Below are positions 26,857 through 35,428 of a stretch of 64,000 bases of DNA, one piece after another. How positions within the stretch are numbered: position 1 is the stretch's first letter; every line of letters begins with the position of its first letter. Under the pieces are notes generated by a model. That model saw nothing but the letters and a program-made list of their open reading frames with translations. It made no database searches and was not told the origin of the DNA. The stretch is taken from the NCBI GenBank assembly GCA_965224595.1, contig OZ245058.1, positions 682,001 through 746,000 of the forward strand, in the 5' to 3' direction. Made by a program: the position numbers and the translations under genes. Origin of the DNA: Aliivibrio_A sp016764915 (GTDB lineage Bacteria > Pseudomonadota > Gammaproteobacteria > Enterobacterales > Vibrionaceae).

Positions 26857-27837
26857 TTATGCGGCAGGGGTGATTTTAAGTCCGGTGTGTCGTTTTCGTT
26901 GCAATTTATGGATGGCGTGGGCGTACGATTTCACCTCTCCCACTAAACTGGCTCGGTTTTTCTCAAGGGTGGTGCAGAGTTTAAGCCACTCTTTCTGTTC
27001 AATTTTCAATTGTTGTAAAACGGGCGGGGCAGCAGCCTCAATCGCACCGCGCTTATTCGGATTTATCTGTTTTCCGCTCCAATCAACAATCTCTAGATAG
27101 TCATCCAATCTAAACGGAATACCTTTAATCATCTCGTTGGTTGGGTTGCCAATAAAGGGATGCAGGCAAGGTGGAGTCAGTTTTTTAGATTTTAGGGCGG
27201 AGAGTCGCTCTTTGACTGAGGTGAAATCAGAGGTTTCAAGTGAGTCCGCCATGTTGGCGCGAATCGGGTTTAAATCGACATAAGCCATCGCGGTTAATAG
27301 CGCTTTCTCATCGAGCAAGGCCTGACTTTTGAATCGCCCTTCCCAGAAGTGTCCAGTGCAATCATCCTCTTTATTTGCCAGCCTGGCGATGGTTTGATTG
27401 AGGATTTTCATGAACCAACTGATGCTCGATAAACGTTCACGCCACTCTGAGATGATTTGCTGACACACCTCTTTGGTCGAGCTATGGAGGTCTTGTTGAA
27501 TAAGATAACGTTCAATCAACAGCGGCATTTCATGGAGGGTACACCAACGTTCGATCACCTCTCTTTCGGTAAGTTTTTTAACGCCATCACAATCAATACT
27601 GAGTACCAAGTGGTAGTGGTTATTCATGATGGCGTAGGCGCAGATATCAATGCAAAACACAGCACTGAGCGCTTTGAGTTTATCTTCAATCCAGCCGCGA
27701 CGGTGCTCAAAGCTCTGCTGAGTAACAGTATCCACACCACACAAGTAACTGCGTCTTACACAGCGAGAGACAATGTGATAATAGGGCGTTGCTTCTGAGC
27801 AGATAAGCTGACTTCTTGGCACGGTCACTGGAAACAT
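26857..27837 (-). CDS. REP-associated tyrosine transposase (Y1/IS200-like, RAYT)
   Basis: This 326-aa HUH-superfamily protein has an N-terminal ATPYYHIVSRCVRRSYLCG, the metal-binding HUH pair in YAIMNNHYHLVLSID, and the region GHFWEGRFKSQALLDEKALLTAMAYVDLNPIRANM with the expected catalytic tyrosine. The C-terminal extension (about 230-326) is typical of the longer proteobacterial Y1 transposases. It appears intact, and imperfect inverted short motifs flank it. RAYTs are generally single-copy domesticated transposases that maintain REP palindromes rather than ordinary insertion sequences. The start is the ATG at 27837, preceded by TTGTGAG. Confidence 0.88.
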   Translation of the reverse strand: MFPVTVPRSQLICSEATPYYHIVSRCVRRSYLCGVDTVTQQSFEHRRGWIEDKLKALSAVFCIDICAYAIMNNHYHLVLSIDCDGVKKLTEREVIERWCTLHEMPLLIERYLIQQDLHSSTKEVCQQIISEWRERLSSISWFMKILNQTIARLANKEDDCTGHFWEGRFKSQALLDEKALLTAMAYVDLNPIRANMADSLETSDFTSVKERLSALKSKKLTPPCLHPFIGNPTNEMIKGIPFRLDDYLEIVDWSGKQINPNKRGAIEAAAPPVLQQLKIEQKEWLKLCTTLEKNRASLVGEVKSYAHAIHKLQRKRHTGLKITPAA

Positions 27838-28538
27838 CTCACAACAAATTGAATATGATTACAGTGTAAGCAGGTTTGCTATGAAGATGTATTGGAATGA
27901 ATAGGCGTGCGAGTCAGTGAATGTTGAGCTTGAAATAGATGAAACCAGTGAAGTTTAAAGTGTGATCGTTGCTCTTAGAGTGTGTGTCCTTGCAAGGAAC
28001 AGCTCTTCAGACATCAATGGCCTTTATGATTATTGGTAAGATTTACATCACTGATAACAGATATGGTCAAAGTGTGTTTGTATTTACCGTAACTCGTTTC
28101 TGCCCCAAAACGTGTTACCTCTGAGCAGTACCATAACTATCCTCACGACTCCTTCCCATAAAAATACTAATACTGTAATTATAGAACATGTCCCTCAGCG
28201 AAAGATTGATTAGAACAGTAAAGAGGGATACAGGTCTCGCATAGTGAAAATGAGTCAGCTAAGATTGGTTGTCCGCTTCTAATTTTGTTCGTTTAATCAT
28301 AGAACTAGCATGACTTTCATAATAGGATAGCATGATGAATTTGCACGAGTGTTCGCGATCTAGACTGACGTCTAAGCTTAGGGTTTTAAAGGCGATTACA
28401 AGTTGTTGTACGAACCACTTAACTATTTCTTTTGTGAAGACTCACTGATGGCCGATTTAGTCGTGACTATTTCAACGTTATCAGAAGATGAAAAGTCGCA
28501 ATTATTTCAACTTAAGCACACTACGAAGGTTCATAAGG
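27838..28538. other. 700-bp stretch without a confident gene
   Basis: Between the transposase and the phosphatase gene I see the REP-like motif (27975-27993) and otherwise AT-rich DNA. A 41-codon frame (28448-28573, MADLVVTISTLSEDEKSQ at its start) runs into the phosphatase gene in another frame and might be a gene remnant. No RNA gene or clear promoter is visible. Confidence 0.5.
27975..27993 (-). repeat. REP-like motif, right of the transposase
   Basis: The minus strand reads GCAAGGACACACACTCTAA, the inverted counterpart of the motif at 26687-26700, and shares GGACAC-N-CA-Y-TCTAA with 32207-32221. It lies 138 bp upstream of the transposase start. Confidence 0.45.
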
Positions 28539-29081
28539 ATGGAAATTGTTTTTATACGCCACGGAACGCCTGATTACTCGCTTGCTGACGAACGACAAAT
28601 GACGCAACTCGAAAAAGATTACGCGCCAATAAAAAGGGAATGTATCCCTTTTCTTGCAACGCAGTCAAAGCTGGCTGAGTTACAAGGTGCAGAGATTCTA
28701 ATTTCATCGCCTTACACAAGAGCATTGCAAACAGCGGAAATTATTAATCGACCTCATGGCCTTGAATTGTTTGTAGAGCATGATTTACGCGAGTGGATGG
28801 CAGATGCAACAGGTGGTTATATTAAATTGCTAGAACGAGATAGGCGATGGCACGAATATCGAAGCACTTTAAAAAGTGGAAATCCGATCTCCTCAGCTCA
28901 GTATGAGACCCACAAACATTTAAAGAATCGAGTCTTTCGAGTGTTAGAAAAATACGAAGCATACAATAAGATAATTCTGGTAGTACACTTTAATGTATTC
29001 GAAAGTTTAGTTGGATTTCAAAAAACTGGTATCGGTTGTGGAGAGATTAGAAGTTTAAATTTTGATGATATATATCTTTAA
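28539..29081 (+). CDS. Histidine phosphatase (phosphoglycerate mutase-like) family protein
   Basis: This 180-aa protein has the RHG catalytic motif at its N-terminus (MEIVFIRHGTPDY). It continues with the family's SSPYTRALQTAEII second arginine, an acid/base region (EHDLREWMAD) and the second catalytic His in ILVVHFNVFES. The frame is open 17 codons upstream, but MEIVFIRHG is the normal start, with GAAGG upstream. It probably hydrolyses a small phosphorylated metabolite or phosphoprotein; substrate unknown. It is an isolated gene in the accessory region. Confidence 0.82.
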   Translation: MEIVFIRHGTPDYSLADERQMTQLEKDYAPIKRECIPFLATQSKLAELQGAEILISSPYTRALQTAEIINRPHGLELFVEHDLREWMADATGGYIKLLERDRRWHEYRSTLKSGNPISSAQYETHKHLKNRVFRVLEKYEAYNKIILVVHFNVFESLVGFQKTGIGCGEIRSLNFDDIYL

Positions 29082-29295
29082 TTTCAATGCCAGATATCAT
29101 TCCGTTTTTCTCCTTTTCAATCCTGCAAGACGCCAATGTCTTGTTTTCAATAAAGCAAAGACTATTTTCACAAAAGCAGTTTATTTGTTTGCAGTAACTT
29201 ACTAATTACTAAGCTGTTGTATGATATGGTTTATTAAATATTAAGAGATAAGACGTTAGAATCTATATCATTAAATTACGAGGAATGAATAAGCA

Positions 29296-29685
29296 ATGTT
29301 CAAGCGTTTTATAGTTGGACACATCAATAAGCAGTCAGGGGTTAATCAGGGAATATTAGGGGGTGCATATCGTCTTAGTCGAGAGGAAAAACTTCAGGGT
29401 TCTGGCAAAATCGATCTCGATAACCATCTGGAATGGTTAATGGATTCTTTTACTATCCCAGATATTTTTGACAAGCCTGAAAGCTTGAAAGGTGTCTGCT
29501 GGTTTAAGGATACTGCGGTTGACATAATTGATCATGTAATAGCTATCATTCCTCATGTGGAAGCGTGTGGCTTCGTAGTTACGGAGTTATCATCAAATCT
29601 TCCTGGTCACATTATTTATGAAGATAATTCTCAAGTCGTAACTATTCCAAATGATGACCAATATTTAAAGCTTTCTAAGCACTAA
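29296..29685 (+). CDS. Hypothetical protein, accessory region
   Basis: This 129-aa soluble protein starts MFKRFIVGHINKQSG, with an upstream AGGAATGAATAAGCA whose spacing is long. It shows mixed alpha/beta character (AVDIIDHVIAIIPHVEACGFVVTEL). No signal peptide, membrane span or recognised motif. Downstream the next gene is convergent. I assign no function. Confidence 0.55.
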   Translation: MFKRFIVGHINKQSGVNQGILGGAYRLSREEKLQGSGKIDLDNHLEWLMDSFTIPDIFDKPESLKGVCWFKDTAVDIIDHVIAIIPHVEACGFVVTELSSNLPGHIIYEDNSQVVTIPNDDQYLKLSKH

Positions 29686-29814
29686 ATAACCGCATGTACG
29701 TTTTATCATTTCGTGACCTATTAACTTACGTGGTGATGATATCACCTCTAACTAGGGGGCCAAAAGTACTACGCCACAACAAGTTGAATTGAAAGCCGAG
29801 AGTAGAGTGATATT

Positions 29815-30696
29815 TTACTTATGAGTTTCGAAATCAAAAGAGTAGTCAAAGCCACTCAATTGGCTGCTTTGTTGCCACAACCACGCCATTAGTGATGGAT
29901 CTTTAGCGGCCTCAGTCGTCGATTTTATCTTTTTATCTTTATAATAGTGACCGCTCTGTGTTGTGTCTTGTACAGACTGAGATAAAAATACCCCCGTCTC
30001 AGCACCTTTCTCAGGAGAGCGTGCAATCACATGTTTTATGACACTATAAAACGGTGATAGCCAGATAGGCAGCGCTTGTTTAAGCATTGGCGTATCCACA
30101 ATACCAGGGTCAAAACAGTTGACGGAGATAGGGCTGTCGGCTAATTTTTCGGCCAAGTGCTTTGTAAATAGCACACTATAAAGTTTACTGTTGCAGTAAG
30201 CGCGCTCTGCATTAAATTCTTCTTTTAATTGAATATCATCCAGATTTAGTTTGGCATCACTATGCCTAAAAGACGCGGTATTCACGATTCTGGCTTGCTT
30301 TGATTGGGCTAATAAAGGCAATAAGCGTCCGGTTAAGACAAAAGGTGCAATCTGATTCACCGCCAGTGTTGATTCAATCCCATCAACGCTTGGAGTAAAG
30401 GTTTTGTCAGACCAGTGTCCCGCATTGTTAATTAGAACATCGATACTATCGGTTAATTGATGAATCTGATCGGCAGCGGCGTGAACAGAGTCAATCGACA
30501 TTAAATCACATTGCACAAAGTGAACGCGGTTTTGCAGTGGTTGCTCTATTAGCATGGAGTCAAATTTCTGCTTGTTACGAGCAAGGACAAAGAATTCAAC
30601 ATCTGACTGCTGATCCAATTCATAAAGCCACTGCTGTCCAAATCCTGATGTGACACCGGTAATTACAATACGCTGCATTTTCATCTCACTTTTCAT
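29815..30696 (-). CDS. Short-chain dehydrogenase/reductase
   Basis: This 293-aa Rossmann-fold oxidoreductase has the cofactor motif TGVTSGFG, the structural NNAG (LINNAGHW), catalytic Ser in NTASFRHS and the YxxxK pair in AYCNSKLY. A C-terminal extension with FDPGIVDTPML resembles retinol-dehydrogenase-like SDRs. Three Met codons compete (30696, 30684, 30678); the third has GTGAG at good spacing and yields the canonical MQRIVITGVTSG. It is divergent from a LysR regulator, its likely controller. Substrate unknown. Confidence 0.85.
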   Translation of the reverse strand: MKSEMKMQRIVITGVTSGFGQQWLYELDQQSDVEFFVLARNKQKFDSMLIEQPLQNRVHFVQCDLMSIDSVHAAADQIHQLTDSIDVLINNAGHWSDKTFTPSVDGIESTLAVNQIAPFVLTGRLLPLLAQSKQARIVNTASFRHSDAKLNLDDIQLKEEFNAERAYCNSKLYSVLFTKHLAEKLADSPISVNCFDPGIVDTPMLKQALPIWLSPFYSVIKHVIARSPEKGAETGVFLSQSVQDTTQSGHYYKDKKIKSTTEAAKDPSLMAWLWQQSSQLSGFDYSFDFETHK

Positions 30697-30818
30697 GTTA
30701 ATAATAAATAATCAGAGAGAACGCTGTCCCGCTGACTTGATGAGATAACTATAAGGTCCTTGCAACATTAATTAAATGTCAATAAAATTGAAATACTTTT
30801 AACTAAAAGGAAAGGTTA

Positions 30819-31721
30819 GTGGCTAGCTTTAGTGAATATCGTACATTTTGTACCATTGTTGAGCTGAAAAGCATTACTGGAGCCGCCAAAGCTCTGCATA
30901 AATCAGTATCTGCAGTCAGTAAACAGTTGAGTAAATTAGAAGCTGGCTTATCCGTACAGCTGATCGATAGGTCTACAAAGGCAATTACCATCACGCCTTT
31001 AGGCGAAAAATTCTATCAACAATGCAAACTCATATTGCAGTCGGTCACTGATGCTGAGCAAGCCTTAAAAGATGAAGTAACAACGGCCAGCGGGACATTA
31101 GTATTATCATTTCCCGAAGTATTGTTAAGAACACCGCTACTGGCACTCATCACCAAATTTGCCCGATTACACAAAGGCATACAATTTGACCTAAGAGCAT
31201 CCAACACCCCCGATAATGTCATTGATGAAGGCATAGACTTTGCGTTCCGTATTGGCAAGCTTGAAGATTCCCGATTAACTGCGAATAAATTATTCCCGGT
31301 GCGCATGATATGCATAGCGTCGCCAGCATACATAGAGTGTCATGGAAAGCCGACATCATTAACGAACGCGTTTGAACAGCATAAAATGCTACTACCGACG
31401 TATATAAACTTAACCGAGAAAATTAAAGAGTTATTAGGCCATTCGAATAGTTTTTCGTTACAACAACATCACTTGATGAATAGCGAAACGGTGACTTTTG
31501 ATGCAGTGATGCAAGGCATGGGGGTAACGGCGTTGTTGGATATTTCTATTCAATCTCAGCTAGACAGCGGCGAGCTGCTTAATTTATTTCCAGAGCAAGA
31601 GTTACCGCAACAGGACGTGTTTTTGCTTTATCACAATAGAGATTATATACCAGAGAAAATGCGTTTATTTAAAGCGTTTATTAAGCAAGAATATTCTGAA
31701 GATGGGATTTCCTTGTTATGA
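30819..31721 (+). CDS. LysR-family transcriptional regulator
   Basis: This 300-aa protein starts at GTG with AAAAGGAAAGG upstream. The N-terminal winged HTH contains ITGAAKALHKSVSAVSKQLSKLEAGLSVQLIDRSTKAITITPLGEKFY. The periplasmic-binding-protein-like effector domain follows (TLVLSFPEVLLRTPLLALITKF and so on). It shares a 122-bp intergenic region with the divergent SDR gene, the classical LysR layout, so it probably controls that gene and itself. Effector unknown. Confidence 0.9.
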   Translation: MASFSEYRTFCTIVELKSITGAAKALHKSVSAVSKQLSKLEAGLSVQLIDRSTKAITITPLGEKFYQQCKLILQSVTDAEQALKDEVTTASGTLVLSFPEVLLRTPLLALITKFARLHKGIQFDLRASNTPDNVIDEGIDFAFRIGKLEDSRLTANKLFPVRMICIASPAYIECHGKPTSLTNAFEQHKMLLPTYINLTEKIKELLGHSNSFSLQQHHLMNSETVTFDAVMQGMGVTALLDISIQSQLDSGELLNLFPEQELPQQDVFLLYHNRDYIPEKMRLFKAFIKQEYSEDGISLL

Positions 31722-31791
31722 TATAGACAGTCTGATCCTAAGTTTTCGCCGTTCAGAGTACAGTTTGTTTCGTCATTAAAGGAGAGAGAAA

Positions 31792-32196
31792 ATGGAATTT
31801 ATTGAGCCCTATAAGTTAACAGTTTTGGTTTTGGGTTTATCGGGCTTCATGTTCTGGCTGCAGCTCGTTATTACTGATGCAGTAGGGATAGCCACAAAAC
31901 ATACTCCTGGTTATAGTATTGAGCAAAATCACGACAGCTTTCTTTTTCGTTCTGATCGAGTATTCGCAAACAGCAATGAAACGGTAGGAATCCTGGTTTT
32001 ATTTGCTCTGTTTGCTATTTTATCTTCCGCAAATGCAAACTGGTTGAATGGTTTTTCACTCGCCTATTTATGCGGTCGTATGGGGCACATGATCTGTTAT
32101 TACACCAACCTTAAAACCCTTCGTAGTGTCTCTTTTGTCATTAGCTTTATTAGCTTGCTAGGTATGTTTGTCGTAGGGTTACTGAGCTGGTTGTAG
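31792..32196 (+). CDS. MAPEG-family membrane protein
   Basis: This 134-aa protein has four predicted spans. The segment RVFANSNETVGILVLFALFAILSSANANW, followed by CGRMGHMICYYTNLKTLRSVSF, fits the MAPEG fold (RaxxNxxE motif and the later R-x-x-H-x-x-x-Y pattern). MAPEG enzymes are glutathione-dependent or eicosanoid-type membrane proteins; many bacterial members have no known substrate. The ribosome site GGAGAGAG lies 4-5 bases before the ATG. It is 70 bp downstream of the LysR gene and could be part of the same response. Confidence 0.75.
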   Translation: MEFIEPYKLTVLVLGLSGFMFWLQLVITDAVGIATKHTPGYSIEQNHDSFLFRSDRVFANSNETVGILVLFALFAILSSANANWLNGFSLAYLCGRMGHMICYYTNLKTLRSVSFVISFISLLGMFVVGLLSWL

Positions 32197-32206
32197 GTAA
32201 CAACAG

Positions 32207-32221
32207 GGACACTCATTCTAA
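32207..32221 (+). repeat. REP-like motif after the MAPEG gene
   Basis: GGACACTCATTCTAA resembles the motif flanking the RAYT gene (GGACACACACTCTAA on the minus strand of 27975-27989). It marks the left edge of the scrambled intergenic region. Confidence 0.35.
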
Positions 32222-32270
32222 AGGACGGGTGCGTGGATCGAAGAGCGCGAAATAGAGCTGTCTATGACTC

Positions 32271-32368
32271 TTTGCAAGCACCGTTAACTTCATATAACTC
32301 AATTCTGTCCCATTAGTGATATTAACATGGTCTCTCTCCACAAATAATTAACAATTCCGCGGCTGTAT
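32271..32368 (+). repeat. Compacted duplicate of the tolC upstream region (blocks A+B+C fused)
   Basis: This 98-bp segment is a contiguous string of three blocks that recur, in the same order but separated, further right. Block A (32271-32323) recurs at 32646-32698 with one mismatch, block B (32318-32340) at 32824-32846 exactly, and block C (32339-32368) at 32922-32951 exactly. Block joints coincide with short shared sequence (GATATT between A and B, CA between B and C). This is as expected if deletions by microhomology had removed the 125- and 75-bp spacers. Confidence 0.85.
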
Positions 32369-32577
32369 TGATGCCATCGCCCTGACTGTTTCCCTCTGTG
32401 TCAGGGTTGTTGTCACTCCTCTCAAGCTAGTCTTTTAATCTGACTATTATTCTGACTCTTTGCCTTTAATTGCATTTTATTCTGATACTTTTCGTAAATT
32501 AACGCTTTAATCTGATACTTTTCCTTGTTTGGTTCGTTAAAAATCAACCGGGACAGACAACCTAAGCTAGGGAATAT
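32369..32577. other. Scrambled non-coding DNA with short direct repeats
   Basis: It contains TCTGATACTTTTC twice with a 30-bp period (32481-32493 and 32511-32523), related TCTGACT pieces near 32438-32460, and a REP-like GGACAGACAACCTAA at 32551-32565. No gene is supported. Confidence 0.5.
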
Positions 32578-32646
32578 CTCTTGAGGTTTAGGTTCAATTA
32601 GAATGATGCCGTTAAAGCCAATTTTATGTTTGTGCTCAACGACCAT
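32578..32646 (-). pseudogene. xylA: Fragment of xylose isomerase
   Basis: Minus-strand translation gives MVVEHKHKIGFNG followed by IILIEPKPQE, nearly identical to a central segment of enterobacterial XylA (MVVEHKHKIGFQG, then LLIEPKPQE), including the metal-binding Glu. Only about 23 codons survive. After PKPQE the sequence leaves the family, and on the other side it runs into the repeat block at 32646. No other xyl gene is present. This is a relic, not an active gene. Confidence 0.75.
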
Positions 32647-32951
32647 TTGCAAGCACCGTTAACTTCATTTAACTCAATTCTGTCCCATTAGTGATATTCA
32701 CCACCAAGTAATGTCGATTTATCTCATATCATCCTGATTTCTTTAGCTACACATGTTACAAATTATTAACTTTTTCTATCTTTAGAGAGGGATGGATAGA
32801 ATTTTGAAATGAGAGGTTATGTTGATATTAACATGGTCTCTCTCCATAAAGCATGGATGGCCCTAGTCTTTATGGGCAATGATATACCCAAGAACACAAA
32901 GAAATGACTGACATCTGAGTACACAAATAATTAACAATTCCGCGGCTGTAT
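32646..32951 (+). repeat. Expanded copy of blocks A, B and C upstream of the giant-protein operon
   Basis: Block A is at 32646-32698, B at 32824-32846 and C at 32922-32951, separated by 125 and 75 bp of unique DNA. Just to the right a 10-bp palindrome TTGTTAACAA (32957-32966) lies within the likely control region of the next gene (start 33115). I take this as the parental arrangement and 32271-32368 as its shortened copy. No gene lies in 32647-33114. Confidence 0.8.
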
Positions 32952-33114
32952 CCTTGTTGTTAACAAAGAGACTGCTAATATTATTGTTAATAGTGAAATG
33001 TTAGAGGTAAAGCCTCATGCTCTATGCCGTTTTTCAGTTGCTGGTTTGCTCTCTAGGTTTGTTTTATATAACACATAGTCTTGGCTTAGCCAGGTCAATC
33101 AAGGATGAATATAA

Positions 33115-34506
33115 ATGATCAAGAAAGTACTCAGTGGGCTCCTGTTAGGGGCCGTTGCGTTGAATACTCATGCCGAAAATCTTTTAGATATCTACCAACA
33201 GGCGCTTGAGCATGATCCCGTATATAAAGCAGGGATCTCTCAGCACGATGCGGATAAAGAAGTTTATGATCAAGCGCTTGCCATTTTATTACCCACTATT
33301 AAATTGGACTTAAGTCATACCGAGACTCAGCAAGAGATCGTGAGTGCAGACAACAATGTCTATGGTTCAGGTTCAACAGATTATCCTACCGATGAAATAA
33401 ACCTCTCTCTTACCCAATCTATTTATAGCTTCAGTAATTGGGCGCATTTTGCCAAGGCTAAAGAGGAGGTTAAACGAATTGCCGTTGAGCTAGAAAACGT
33501 GCGACAAGAGCTGATTTTACGAGTGGCTGAAGCGTATTTCTCCGTTCTAAAAAAGCGTGATACGTACCTTGGTATTGATGCAGAAGTAAAGTCATTAAAG
33601 AAGCACTATGAGCTGGTTGAGTTGAAAATGAACAGTGGCTTAGCAAGAACGACAGACATGTTAGATTCAGAAGCACGCTACCTTCAAGCACAGGCACGGC
33701 AAATCGAGATAGGTAACGAGTTACGTGATGCACTTCAAAGCTTATATCAGATAACAGGAACACTCCCAGCGTCGATGGCAACGTTAGGTGAAGCGCTCGA
33801 TCTCGTTCGACCGGACCCATTTAGTGTTCAGGTGTGGGTAGAGAATGCACAACAGAATAACCCTTCTATTTTGGTCAAACAAAATGCTTTAGCTGCAGCA
33901 AGAGAAGAGATTCGCCGCCAACAAGGTGGACACTACCCAACGTTAGATTTTGTCGCTGCCTATAACAAAAGTGAAACCGAAGGATCTCTCTTTGGTGGTG
34001 GCAGTGAGGTGGATACTCAGACCTATATGATTCAACTTAATGTACCCATCTACGCAGGGGGAGCGGTCTCATCTAAAGTCCGTGAAACCGAGAATTTATA
34101 CAACAAATCCAAAGATGAATTAGAAGAAGCTTGGAGAAAAACGTCACGTGAAACTCGCTCGGCATTTACTGGGGTCACCAGTGCAATCAGTAAAGTACGT
34201 GCGTTAGAAAAATCCGTTCAAGCGTATCAGTTAGGGGTTGAAGTAAAGCAGCAATCATTTGAGTCTGGGCTGACCAGCAGTGTGACCGTGTTAGATGCGG
34301 TTCGAGACCTCTTTATCGCTCGTACTGAGTATTCAGCCGCTCGTTATGACTATTTATTTAACAATTTACGCTTAAAACGAGCAGTAGGCACATTAACAGA
34401 GTTTGATTTACAACAGATAAACAATGCCTTGCAAGGGGAAGAGGTCCCAACTGATCTGAAAGCTTTGGATGAAGATCTAGAGCTGACAAACCTTGTTCTA
34501 TATTAA
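33115..34506 (+). CDS. TolC-family outer membrane efflux/secretion protein
   Basis: This 463-aa protein has a signal peptide (MIKKVLSGLLLGAVALNTHA) and two outer-membrane-factor repeats: NLLDIYQQALEHDPVYKAGISQHDADKEVYDQALAILLPTIKL begins the first, ARQEEIRRQQGGHYPTLDFVAAYN-like sequence the second. Heptad-rich alpha-barrel segments (about 120-215 and 340-425) are evident. It is the type I secretion class of TolC proteins and should form a trimeric channel through periplasm and outer membrane. It opens the locus of sapC, the giant LEPR-XLL gene and two HlyD-domain proteins, which supports dedicated use in exporting that protein. The ribosome site AAGGA lies nine bases before the ATG. Confidence 0.9.
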   Translation: MIKKVLSGLLLGAVALNTHAENLLDIYQQALEHDPVYKAGISQHDADKEVYDQALAILLPTIKLDLSHTETQQEIVSADNNVYGSGSTDYPTDEINLSLTQSIYSFSNWAHFAKAKEEVKRIAVELENVRQELILRVAEAYFSVLKKRDTYLGIDAEVKSLKKHYELVELKMNSGLARTTDMLDSEARYLQAQARQIEIGNELRDALQSLYQITGTLPASMATLGEALDLVRPDPFSVQVWVENAQQNNPSILVKQNALAAAREEIRRQQGGHYPTLDFVAAYNKSETEGSLFGGGSEVDTQTYMIQLNVPIYAGGAVSSKVRETENLYNKSKDELEEAWRKTSRETRSAFTGVTSAISKVRALEKSVQAYQLGVEVKQQSFESGLTSSVTVLDAVRDLFIARTEYSAARYDYLFNNLRLKRAVGTLTEFDLQQINNALQGEEVPTDLKALDEDLELTNLVLY

Positions 34507-34561
34507 GTAAAAATACTTCATAAAAATAAGCTGTAATAACGATAATGAGAAGGAGTTCTAC

Positions 34562-35338
34562 GTGGCTACACAACTATTAATTTACGGACAGGTTGAAGCT
34601 GTCAATAAGAAGCGTCACCTTAATTGGTCAATCAAAGCTGAAAATAATTATAACTTTGCAAAGAATGTTAACTCGGTGCCCCTCATGGCTATTGAGTTTC
34701 CGAATGCGGCGGAAGATTACTCTATTGTGTTTGCCGGTGAGGGTGAAGAGCTTCTGCCTGTCGTCATCATGGGTGTGAAACAAGACCAAAATTTATACGT
34801 CAATGATAAAGGAGAGTGGTCTGCACAGTATATTCCTGCCTTTATTCGTCGTTACCCATTTGTATTCGCAAGTGGTGATCAAGGAAAAACCCTCACACTC
34901 TGTCTTGACGAGTCGTATACCGGCTGTAATCAAGACAACCGAGGTGAAAGTTTGTTTGATGCGGATGGTCAACAAACTCAGTATTTAGGTAAGGTGTTGG
35001 ATTTCTTGCAAGATTATCAAAACCATTATCAACGTACCCAGACATTTTGTCGCAAGCTCTCAGAACTGGACCTATTTGAAGATATGGGGGCGAAGTTTAC
35101 GCTGCCTTCTGGTGAAGAGAGGACGCTAACGGGATTCAAGGTTATTAACAAAGAGAAGTTCAAAGCAATCAGCAAAGAGGATCTGGCGCAGTTATTTGCC
35201 AATGATGGGTTAGAACTCATTTATCTACATCTTCAATCTTTACGCAACTTCAACAAAGTGTTGAAGAATATACCACCATCGACTTCTACAGAATCGACAG
35301 TGGCTGAAGCGCGTAAAGAAGATGTAGAGGTTCACTAG
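34562..35338 (+). CDS. SapC-family protein
   Basis: This 258-aa protein starts at GTG with AAGGAG seven bases upstream. The segments NYNFAKNVNSVPLMAIEFPNAAEDYSIVF, LPVVIMGVKQDQNLYVNDKGEWSAQYIPAFIRRYPFVF and CLDESYTGC match the SapC family, named from the Campylobacter fetus S-layer secretion operon (sapCDEF). It has no signal peptide, so it is probably cytosolic. The family's function is unproven. Its position between TolC and the giant secreted protein suggests an accessory or chaperone-like part in surface-protein export. Confidence 0.85.
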   Translation: MATQLLIYGQVEAVNKKRHLNWSIKAENNYNFAKNVNSVPLMAIEFPNAAEDYSIVFAGEGEELLPVVIMGVKQDQNLYVNDKGEWSAQYIPAFIRRYPFVFASGDQGKTLTLCLDESYTGCNQDNRGESLFDADGQQTQYLGKVLDFLQDYQNHYQRTQTFCRKLSELDLFEDMGAKFTLPSGEERTLTGFKVINKEKFKAISKEDLAQLFANDGLELIYLHLQSLRNFNKVLKNIPPSTSTESTVAEARKEDVEVH

Positions 35339-35392
35339 GCAAAGTGTCGATATAGCAATGGATCACTCTATAGCGCACTCAATAGAAATGAA

Positions 35393-35428
35393 GCACAGCT
35401 TTTAACAGAAGTTGTGCATTTTTGCTTT
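35393..35428 (+). terminator. Terminator or attenuator between sapC and the giant gene
   Basis: A 9-bp stem (35393-35401 with 35409-35417, one G-U pair) with a 7-base loop is followed by ATTTTTGCTTTT. It would end or limit the tolC-sapC transcript 70 bp before the giant reading frame, so that frame likely has its own promoter or is expressed by partial read-through. Confidence 0.7.

Noticed and set aside
28448..28573. 41-codon gene upstream of the histidine phosphatase
   Set aside because: It overlaps the phosphatase start in another frame and lacks a clear ribosome site; at most a remnant.
32422..32652. Intact 76-codon gene on the minus strand
   Set aside because: Only its first 25 or so codons resemble XylA; the rest is repeat-derived sequence, so it is a relic.
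23939..33114. Integron (superintegron) cassette array
   Set aside because: No VCR/attC-like repeats separate the genes, genes occur on both strands, and no integrase is present.
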